Of a DNA stretch of 21,518 bases, positions 16,146-21,518 are shown one piece after another. The DNA comes from Brachyspira sp. CAG:484 (lineage in GTDB: Bacteria > Cyanobacteriota > Vampirovibrionia > Gastranaerophilales > Gastranaerophilaceae). Position 1 is the stretch's first letter. Each line of letters starts with the position of its first letter. The translations under genes and the position numbers were made by a program. The stretch covers positions 1-21,518 of the forward strand of contig HF989706.1 in assembly GCA_000431315.1 (NCBI GenBank), written 5' to 3'. Below the pieces are notes generated by a model. The model was not told the origin of the DNA and did not search any database. It was given only the letters and a program-made list of their open reading frames with translations.

Positions 16146-16508
16146 TTATATATATTGTATAATATAGTGTATTGTATTAGCAAATACAAATAAAAGAATG
16201 TATATAATGTCACTTAACCAAATTAAATTGTTTTTCTTAGATATATCTATTTTATTTTTACCAACTTTATATATGTCGATAGACATTCTGATAATATAAT
16301 ACAGAGCTCCTAATGGAATAATAATAAGAACCAACAACACTAGCATTAAGGTAATAATTGGAGCAAGTTTAATATGATGTGAAACTATATATCTTGAATA
16401 TAATAGTACACACACAGAAAACAAATAGAAATATGACATATTTATATAATATTTTGAGTGTAACCTGTAGCTTTTGATGATATTAAATATTTCTTTAAAT
16501 TGATCCAT
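16146..16508 (-). CDS. Small integral membrane protein of unknown function
   Basis: It has 120 residues, very hydrophobic, with about three to four predicted transmembrane helices (around residues 22-40, 48-72 and 93-118) separated by a short basic loop (KVGKNKIDISKK). The start is supported by GAGGT on the minus strand about six bases before ATG 16508. The gene is markedly more AT-rich than its neighbours and is a single cistron in reverse orientation between plus-strand genes, which may suggest recent acquisition or weak constraint. I do not recognise the family. Confidence 0.6.
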   Translation of the reverse strand: MDQFKEIFNIIKSYRLHSKYYINMSYFYLFSVCVLLYSRYIVSHHIKLAPIITLMLVLLVLIIIPLGALYYIIRMSIDIYKVGKNKIDISKKNNLIWLSDIIYILLFVFANTIHYIIQYI

Positions 16509-16679
16509 ATAATTACCTCATATAAAAATGTTGTTGAGTGAAGATTTCGCCTAGAAAATTATAGCAAAAAATACTGAAGAAACAAACAGGCTTGAATGTA
16601 TACGAGGCTGCCCCCGGAGCAGGAGAGTTAATAATATTTGTTTATAGTAATATGGATAAAATGAAAGGAGAATTCTTTT

Positions 16680-17198
16680 GTGAAAAACATTACAATTCGA
16701 CAAGAGCTGGAAAAAGATAGATTGAATGTTTATAATTTAATAAAGGAAACATTCTCGCAAGCAGTGCGTTCTGATGGAAATGAACATGAGCTTGTTGAAA
16801 GACTAAGAAAAAGTGAGGTATTCATTCCTGAACTCTCTTTGGTTGCAGTAGTAGATAATAAAATTGTTGGGCACATATTATTCACAAAGCTTAAGGTCGG
16901 CAAAACCACACAACTTGCATTGGCTCCGCTAACAGTTGCACCGCAGTTTCAAAAACAGGGTATTGGAAGCTTATTAGTTAATGCTGGACACAACATAGCA
17001 AAGGATATGGGGTTTGAATACTCCATTCTATTGGGTTACCCGGAATACTATTCCCGTTTTGGATATGAACCGTCAATAGCGTTTAATATCAAGTGTCCTT
17101 TTGACGTTCCGCAGGAATATTTCTTGGCTTTAAATCTTCAAGGTAAAAAATCGCTGCTTAATGCTGAAGTTGAATACCCAAAAGAATTTTCAATGTAG
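16680..17198 (+). CDS. GNAT family N-acetyltransferase (YhbS-like)
   Basis: A cytoplasmic acetyl-CoA-dependent acyltransferase of unknown substrate. The 172 residues show the GNAT order: an N-terminal strand (NITIRQELEKDR), a strand with VAVVDNKIVGHILF (55-68), and motif A LTVAPQFQKQGIGSLLV (84-100) with the acetyl-CoA pyrophosphate loop Gln91-x-x-Gly94-x-Gly96, then GYPEYYSRFGYEPS near 119-132, which is characteristic of the YhbS/COG3153 type. The start is GTG 16680 with AAAGGAG about 8 nt upstream. The gene is followed by an AT-rich terminator. It stands alone between a membrane protein gene and a tRNA. Confidence 0.88.
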   Translation: MKNITIRQELEKDRLNVYNLIKETFSQAVRSDGNEHELVERLRKSEVFIPELSLVAVVDNKIVGHILFTKLKVGKTTQLALAPLTVAPQFQKQGIGSLLVNAGHNIAKDMGFEYSILLGYPEYYSRFGYEPSIAFNIKCPFDVPQEYFLALNLQGKKSLLNAEVEYPKEFSM

Positions 17199-17231
17199 TT
17201 TATAATCTAAAGTATTAGATAAGAACTGAAT

Positions 17232-17259
17232 AAAAAAGAGGTTTTATGAGCTCTTTTTT
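17232..17259. terminator. Terminator after the GNAT gene
   Basis: AAAAAAGAG (17232-17240) pairs with CTCTTTTTT (17251-17259), an AT-rich hairpin with T runs on both strands. It lies 34 nt after the acetyltransferase stop. Confidence 0.65.
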
Positions 17260-17284
17260 AATGGTGTACTTTATGGAACAAAGC

Positions 17285-17313
17285 AAAAAACAGCTCATTA
17301 GAGAGCTGTTTTT
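17285..17313. terminator. Terminator of tRNA-Leu (minus), works both ways
   Basis: AAAAAACAGCTC / GAGCTGTTTTT with loop ATTAGA. Reading the minus strand, it begins eight bases after the 3' end of tRNA-Leu and ends in a T run. Confidence 0.85.
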
Positions 17314-17320
17314 GAAAAAA

Positions 17321-17402
17321 TGTCGAAGATGGGACTCGAACCCACAAGGCGTTAACCACATGAACCTGAATCATGCGCGTCTACCAATTCCGCCACTTCG
17401 AC
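17321..17402 (-). tRNA. tRNA-Leu (anticodon CAG)
   Basis: The minus strand folds as a class II tRNA of 82 nt. The acceptor GTCGAAG pairs with CTTCGAC and the discriminator is A. The D arm contains GGAATTGGTAGACGC. The anticodon stem CATGA/TCATG encloses TTCAGGT (anticodon CAG). There is a long variable arm, and the T arm is GTGGG-TTCGAGT-CCCAT. The 3' CCA is not encoded. It reads CUG codons. It is bounded by a terminator downstream, and its 5' end is duplicated about 120 bp upstream. Confidence 0.97.
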
Positions 17403-17544
17403 AGGAAAAAAAATATTTAATTTTCAATGTTGTATATTGTCTACGTGGCGGAAGTATTCGCCAGAGCTCATACCCTCTCAAAAAACGATATTTAATCGTT
17501 TTTTTCGGCAGAGTGCCACTTCGACAGGAAAAAAATATTTAATT
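17392..17544. repeat. Direct repeat of the tRNA-Leu 5' end and its upstream flank
   Basis: GCCACTTCGACAGG, a run of A and TATTTAATT occur at 17392-17422 (8 A) and again at 17515-17544 (7 A). The copies are otherwise identical and lie 122-123 bp apart. The repeat covers the first 11 nt of the tRNA plus its -10 region, as expected from a tandem duplication or an insertion that duplicated the tRNA 5' boundary. Confidence 0.8.
17438..17525 (-). other. tRNA-like palindromic remnant with an internal terminator-like hairpin
   Basis: Minus strand: it starts GTCGAAGTGGC, identical to the tRNA-Leu 5' end, and ends CGTAGACA, an imperfect acceptor-strand complement (five of seven pairs). The ends are thus inverted repeats of 12 nt with two mismatches. 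The inside contains a perfect hairpin AAAAAACGAT/ATCGTTTTTT and a second one, TGGCG/CGCCA. No T arm or anticodon arm can be formed. It could be a decayed tRNA gene, a small mobile palindrome, or the source of a short RNA ending at the internal hairpin. Confidence 0.45.
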
Positions 17545-17572
17545 AATTATTAATAAAATGTTCAGTTGTTAA

Positions 17573-18172
17573 TTATTTGATATTCTTAAAAAATTCTTCC
17601 GAGATTAGCTGTGAATATTTACTTTTCTCGTTTGCTGAAATCAAAATTCTGGCATCTCCGTCTTTTGTTTCCGCTACAGATATTATACCAGAAACATCTC
17701 CAATTGGAAGCCTGTTTATTTTAGCGTTAAATCGCGCATATGGAACGCTTTTTCCGTAAGAGGTCATTTCGCCATGCTTTGTTACCTTGATTTCGTCAAC
17801 AGAAATTGCCTGATATTTAAATTTTGAAAGCGTATTTTTGATTTTTTCCTCAAGTTTATCAGAGCGTATATCTTCCTGTGTAAATAAAGGTTTTGATGCT
17901 GCATCAACTACAATGAATTTTTGCCCGGAAGCTTTGTGCTCAGCTACAACTCCATTATAGCCAAACATCCCGGAAGCTTTTTCAAGTTCAAACTCTTCAT
18001 TAAGTGCTGAAAAATCTCCGACTTTCTTTGCCCTCTCAAGCATGGTCTGAGGAGAAGGATTTATAAGTTGTGTAATATATTTTGTTACAAACTCCTGCCC
18101 GCCGAGTGATAAAAACCCTACTACGGCTAAGGTGAGGATTATTGCTCTCACTATATTTTTTAAACAACTCAT
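17573..18172 (-). CDS. Exported or membrane-anchored protein of unknown function
   Basis: The 199 residues begin with an N-terminal hydrophobic segment (about 9-25, after the basic CLKNIVR) that looks like a signal peptide or anchor. The rest is soluble, mixed alpha/beta, rich in Lys and Glu, with no cysteines after residue 3 and no motif I can name. The start at 18172 is supported by GAGGAAA on the minus strand about 6-10 bases upstream. It is divergent from mutS, and the two share a 38-nt intergenic region with overlapping -10 boxes. The function is unknown; no lipobox is visible. Confidence 0.75.
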   Translation of the reverse strand: MSCLKNIVRAIILTLAVVGFLSLGGQEFVTKYITQLINPSPQTMLERAKKVGDFSALNEEFELEKASGMFGYNGVVAEHKASGQKFIVVDAASKPLFTQEDIRSDKLEEKIKNTLSKFKYQAISVDEIKVTKHGEMTSYGKSVPYARFNAKINRLPIGDVSGIISVAETKDGDARILISANEKSKYSQLISEEFFKNIK

Positions 18173-18188
18173 TGATTTCCTCTTTTCA

Positions 18189-18206
18189 TGCTATAATTAA
18201 ATTATA
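18189..18206. promoter_or_regulatory. Overlapping divergent -10 elements for mutS and the exported-protein gene
   Basis: Plus strand: TGC-TATAAT (18189-18197) is an extended -10. Minus strand: TATAAT occupies 18206-18201. Together they form the palindrome TATAATT-A-AATTATA (18192-18206). The predicted plus-strand start near 18204 leaves only about six bases before the mutS ATG, and there is no Shine-Dalgarno, so the mutS mRNA may be leaderless. The minus-strand transcript keeps its GAGG site. Confidence 0.6.
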
Positions 18207-18209
18207 ACT

Positions 18210-20789
18210 ATGACAAAATCTGAAATCAATATTATAAATACCAGTGATATTAATATAGAAGATTTAACTCCGGTCATGCAGCAATATCTGGAAATTAAAA
18301 GACAAAATCCTGATGCGGTGCTGTTATACAGGCTTGGAGATTTCTATGAAACATTTTTTGAAGATGCAGTACTTTTATCAAAAGTTCTTGAGCTTACTTT
18401 AACAGGTCGTGAGGCAGGGGCTAAATACGGCAGAATTCCGCTTGCCGGAATTCCAGCCAAGGCAGTTAATGTTTATCTTGAAAAACTTGTTCAGAAAAAT
18501 ATTAAGGTTGCAATTTGTGATCAGCTTGAAGATCCAAAACAAGCAAAAGGGCTTGTGAGAAGAGGCGTAACAAGGGTTGTTACAGCCGGAACTCTTACTG
18601 AGAGTGATTTTCTTAAACAAAATACAAATAATTATATTTGTGCGTTGTTTAAAGATGAAAAAAGCGGAGATTACGGTTTTGCATATGCAGATATTTCGAC
18701 AGGTGAATTTAAGACTACCCAGGCGCCTTTGAACTTGATTATGGCAGAACTCACAAGGCTTAATCCTTCCGAGATTATTGCCCCTTCTGTTGCACAAAAG
18801 GTTCAGCCTTTCCAGATTGTTCCGGAAGAAAAAATTGATTTGCCTGAAAATATACAGAAGCTTTACAACTGCTCAAAGATACCGCAAAATGTGTTTGATC
18901 TAAACTTTGCAGAGAATAATTTGAAAGCCGTATTTGAAACTTCTTCTCTGGAAGCTTTCGGATTTTCAAAGTATAAATTAGGCTTTAGAGCTGCGGGCGC
19001 ATTGTTGGCATATGTCTGGGAAACTCTAAAAGATAATATTCCTAAATTTGAAAAAATTGTACCTTATGAGCTTTCCGAATATTTAATGATGGACGGCAGT
19101 ACCAGAAAAAACCTTGAACTTGTAGAAACTTTGCGTGAGAAAGCAAAATATGGTTCATTACTATGGGCGGTTGATAAAACAAAAACAAACATGGGCGCAC
19201 GTCTTTTGAGAAGCTGGATTTGTCAGCCGTTGAAGGATGTTCAGGCTATTTTAAAAAGACAAAATTCAATTTCTGAATTTGTAGAAAAAACTGAGATCAG
19301 AAAAAATATGATAGAACAGTTTGAGAAAATCTATGATATTCAGCGGCTTTCTACAAGAATGAGCAACGGTTCTGCTAATCCGAAGGACTTTCTGAGCCTA
19401 AAGGAATCTTTATACAGGCTTCCTGAGCTGGTTAAGCTTGCCAGAGATTTGGACTTTAATCCGTTTGCAGGAGTGGAAGAATATTTATCTGAAATAATGG
19501 ATTATACAAATCTTATAGAGCGAACTATTGATGAAAATGCCCCAATTGTAATCAAAGACGGCGGCATTATAAAAGAAGGCGTAAGCGGCGAACTGGATTA
19601 CTTTAGAGAACTCTTAACCGGTGGAGAAAACTGGCTTAAAACTTTTGAAGAACAGGAAAAAGAACGAACAGGCATAAAAAGCTTAAGAGTTAATTATAAT
19701 AAAGTTTTCGGATATTATATTGAGATTTCAAAATCCTACCTTAATCAGGTTCCGCCTGAATATATCAGAAAACAGACACTTACAACAGGTGAACGTTATA
19801 TTACTGAAGAGTTGAAAAAGCATGAAGACGATGTACTTTCAGCCAGATTTAAATCAACAGAACTTGAGTACAAACTATTCACAGATTTTAGAGAATACTC
19901 AAAAGAATTTGTTACTAAAGTAAGAGAGATTGCAGAAAGTGTAGCAAATGCAGATGTATTGTCTGCGCTTGCTGAAACTGCAGTTGAAAATAATTACTGC
20001 TGCCCTGTAGTTGATGATTCTGATGATTTTATAGTTAAGAATGGCCGTCACCCGGTGCTGGAGAAAATTTTGCCTTTAGGTGAATATGTTGCTAATGATT
20101 TGGAATTAAAATCAAATTCCACTGACAGTACCCAATTTATGATTCTGACAGGTCCAAACATGGCAGGTAAATCTACATATATGCGTCAAAATGCGCTTAT
20201 TGCCTTACTTGCACAAATCGGCTCATGGGTTCCGGCAGATTATGTAAAAATAGGAGCGGTTGATAAAATCTTTACAAGAGTAGGAGCTTCAGATGATTTA
20301 ACTCTTGGTCAGTCAACTTTTATGGTTGAAATGATAGAAACATCTTATATCCTTAATTCAGCAACTGACAGAAGCCTTATTCTCCTTGACGAGATCGGAC
20401 GCGGTACAAGTACTTATGATGGAGTTGCTATTGCATGGTCTGTTGCTGAATATATTGCTACAAAGATTAAGGCGCGGTGTATATTTGCAACCCATTATCA
20501 CGAATTGAATGTTATGACAAAAACATATCCTCAAATTAAAAATTACAGGATAACAATTTCGGAAGAAAATGGTGAAATTGAATTTTTGCGTAAAATTGTG
20601 CAAGGCGGTGCAAGCAAAAGTTATGGTATACAGGTTGCAAAAATGGCAGGCTTGCCTATTTCTGTAATCAAACGATCTCAGGATTTAATGAATAAAATGC
20701 AGAAAGACTTTTCAAATAATCTTGCAACACGTAAAAGGTCAGCTGATAGTTCTGAACTTACAGTTCCGCAGCTTAATTTATTTAATTGA
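18210..20789 (+). CDS. mutS: DNA mismatch repair protein MutS
   Basis: It recognises base mismatches and small insertion/deletion loops and starts mismatch repair on DNA. It is full length at 859 residues. The mismatch-reading GDFYETF is at 43-49 (Phe45, Glu47). The connector, lever and clamp domains lie in the middle. The ATPase has Walker A GPNMAGKST from residue 648, then DEIGRGTSTYDG and FATHYHEL. The C-terminus ends QLNLFN; QLNLF (854-858) resembles the beta-clamp binding consensus. The start ATG 18210 aligns with the family N-terminus (LTPVMQQYLEIKRQNPD) after a short extension. There is no ribosome binding site, and a -10 box lies only 13 nt upstream. No mutL is nearby. Its activity would set the slippage rate of the G tracts in this window, though very long tracts often escape repair. 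Confidence 0.98.
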   Translation: MTKSEINIINTSDINIEDLTPVMQQYLEIKRQNPDAVLLYRLGDFYETFFEDAVLLSKVLELTLTGREAGAKYGRIPLAGIPAKAVNVYLEKLVQKNIKVAICDQLEDPKQAKGLVRRGVTRVVTAGTLTESDFLKQNTNNYICALFKDEKSGDYGFAYADISTGEFKTTQAPLNLIMAELTRLNPSEIIAPSVAQKVQPFQIVPEEKIDLPENIQKLYNCSKIPQNVFDLNFAENNLKAVFETSSLEAFGFSKYKLGFRAAGALLAYVWETLKDNIPKFEKIVPYELSEYLMMDGSTRKNLELVETLREKAKYGSLLWAVDKTKTNMGARLLRSWICQPLKDVQAILKRQNSISEFVEKTEIRKNMIEQFEKIYDIQRLSTRMSNGSANPKDFLSLKESLYRLPELVKLARDLDFNPFAGVEEYLSEIMDYTNLIERTIDENAPIVIKDGGIIKEGVSGELDYFRELLTGGENWLKTFEEQEKERTGIKSLRVNYNKVFGYYIEISKSYLNQVPPEYIRKQTLTTGERYITEELKKHEDDVLSARFKSTELEYKLFTDFREYSKEFVTKVREIAESVANADVLSALAETAVENNYCCPVVDDSDDFIVKNGRHPVLEKILPLGEYVANDLELKSNSTDSTQFMILTGPNMAGKSTYMRQNALIALLAQIGSWVPADYVKIGAVDKIFTRVGASDDLTLGQSTFMVEMIETSYILNSATDRSLILLDEIGRGTSTYDGVAIAWSVAEYIATKIKARCIFATHYHELNVMTKTYPQIKNYRITISEENGEIEFLRKIVQGGASKSYGIQVAKMAGLPISVIKRSQDLMNKMQKDFSNNLATRKRSADSSELTVPQLNLFN

Positions 20790-20872
20790 TTTATGTAAAT
20801 TTTTGTTAAAAATATGTCAAAAATAATTTTTATGCGTTTTAATGTATGTAAGTGAAAATGTAGGAGTGCTCT

Positions 20873-21415
20873 ATGGTTATAGGAATAAGTCCAAGAATTA
20901 GTTTCAAATCAGCTTTCAAAATCTCAAATGAAAATGTAGATAAAATTAGAAAGCAGATGCAGGATTCTAATGTCAGCGAGCAATTACTTGATACATTTAA
21001 TTCTTCGCTTGAAAAGCTTCCTGAATTTGATAACTCTGATAAAAAAGACACTCCTGCTAAAAAGAAAAAGACATTAAAAGAACGGATTGCGTCCGTTGCA
21101 AAGTTTTTCACTGCAACAGAAGAGATAACAAAAGGCACAGCTAAAGGTGCAGTTTACGGTACAATGTCAGGTATTGGTATGATGGCTTTAAACTGGCTGT
21201 TTGTATCACTTCCTAAAGGTTTTACTAAAAAAGGTTCATTGAAAGAAACATTTAAGCATCCTATTAAGAGTATAAGCAAAGGCGGGAAAATTGCTTCTGC
21301 CGTAGTCGGAGCTGGTGTTCTTGCCTACCATATCGTAAAAGGTAAATTACAGGCGAACCAGCGTAATGCTTTTGTTGATCAAAAACTTAATAACTACCAA
21401 AAAAAAGATGACTAG
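20873..21415 (+). CDS. Protein of unknown function with two hydrophobic segments
   Basis: The 180 residues begin with an N-terminal polar/charged half (residues 1-75) that includes a lysine-rich stretch (DTPAKKKKTLKER). Gly/Ala-rich hydrophobic segments follow around 96-118 and 137-155, then a charged tail ending YQKKDD. TAGGAGTG lies shortly before ATG 20873. The pattern suggests a membrane-associated or membrane-inserting protein. There is no signal peptide at the very N-terminus. It begins 83 nt after mutS, probably with its own promoter in the AT-rich gap. I do not recognise the family. Confidence 0.75.
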   Translation: MVIGISPRISFKSAFKISNENVDKIRKQMQDSNVSEQLLDTFNSSLEKLPEFDNSDKKDTPAKKKKTLKERIASVAKFFTATEEITKGTAKGAVYGTMSGIGMMALNWLFVSLPKGFTKKGSLKETFKHPIKSISKGGKIASAVVGAGVLAYHIVKGKLQANQRNAFVDQKLNNYQKKDD

Positions 21416-21417
21416 TC

Positions 21418-21470
21418 TTGTAATCCTTTAAAAAATATTGTATAATTACAATATAGATATTAAATGGAGG
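21418..21470 (+). promoter_or_regulatory. Strong promoter, operator-like palindrome and ribosome binding site of the right-edge gene
   Basis: TTGTAA (21418-21423), a 17-nt spacer and a perfect TATAAT (21441-21446) predict a start near 21453. The -10 box lies inside the perfect inverted repeat TATTGTA-TAAT-TACAATA (21436-21453), a possible repressor site, though AT-rich repeats can arise by chance. GGAGG at 21466-21470 is seven bases before ATG 21478. Confidence 0.7.
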
Positions 21471-21477
21471 ACTAGAT

Positions 21478-21518
21478 ATGCTAGAATTCAATAGTAGTAA
21501 CCGTTTCGGGGGGGGGGG
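21478..21518 (+). CDS. 5' end of a gene running into a poly-G tract (truncated by the window edge)
   Basis: After the promoter and GGAGG site, ATG 21478 opens MLEFNSSNRF and then Gly codons from the 11-G run that ends the window. This repeats the layout of the minus-strand pilin: strong ribosome binding site, about ten polar codons, then poly-G. By analogy the downstream gene could be another pilin-like protein with a phase-variable leader, but nothing of its body is visible, so the product is unknown. Confidence 0.6.
   Translation, partial: MLEFNSSNRFGGG
21508..21518 (+). repeat. Poly-G tract at the right edge (at least 11 G)
   Basis: The sequence ends inside this run, so the true length is unknown. 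It lies 10 codons after a well-supported start. A sequencing artefact at a read end is possible here, unlike at the internal tract. Confidence 0.6.

Noticed and set aside
17246..17542. A 98-codon plus-strand frame across the tRNA-Leu region
   Set aside because: It runs antisense through the tRNA, two terminators and the palindromic remnant, so it is not coding.
1..21518. Circular molecule with matching G-tract ends
   Set aside because: Sequences before the two terminal G runs differ (TTCTTC at the left, CGTTTC at the right), and essential chromosomal genes are present. Ends joined through a homopolymer would not be evidence of circularity.

Overview
The window looks like chromosomal DNA from a non-photosynthetic relative of Cyanobacteria, most likely class Vampirovibrionia/Melainabacteria, order Gastranaerophilales. 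The strongest evidence is the split RNA polymerase beta' subunit: separate rpoC1 and rpoC2 genes follow rpoB, and rpoC2 carries a very large insertion inside the trigger-loop region, as in Cyanobacteria. Low GC, type IV pilin-like genes with the FTLAEVLITLGIIG N-terminus and the absence of photosynthesis genes fit a gut-type member. The taxonomy is inferred from the sequence alone.

Layout. 1-751: 3' part of a pilin-like gene whose open frame runs through a 10-G tract at the left edge. 752-1112: terminator, structured leader and a good promoter. 1113-10225: rpoB, rpoC1 and rpoC2, ending in a strong shared terminator. 10279-11074 (minus): a second pilin-like gene with an excellent Shine-Dalgarno and start, but an 11-G tract near its 5' end puts the body out of frame. 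11212-11376: a small ORF. 11456-15935: a tightly packed plus-strand run of a thioredoxin-like protein, a CcdA-like membrane protein, ribH, murQ, gpsA and a RicT/PSP1-family protein, closed by a terminator at 16084. 16146-17198: a small membrane protein (minus) and a GNAT acetyltransferase (plus). 17232-17544: terminators, tRNA-Leu(CAG) and a tRNA-like palindromic remnant. 17573-20789: an exported unknown protein (minus) diverging from full-length mutS (plus). 20873-21415: an unknown small membrane-associated protein. 21478-21518: the first codons of a gene with its own strong promoter, running into an 11-G tract at the right edge.

The most interesting signal is a set of three long G tracts, each sitting within or at the 5' end of a reading frame. 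Two precede the prepilin motif of pilin-like genes and the third starts the truncated right-edge gene. In both pilin loci only one of three tract lengths (mod 3) gives a full product, and each of the other two frames hits a stop within about five codons. One is ON as assembled (10 G) and one is OFF (11 G). This looks like slipped-strand phase variation of surface pilins, built into an unusually long leader. The mismatch-repair gene mutS, which normally limits such slippage, is in the same window. The rest is housekeeping: transcription, redox relay, riboflavin and phospholipid precursors, cell-wall recycling and RNA metabolism.
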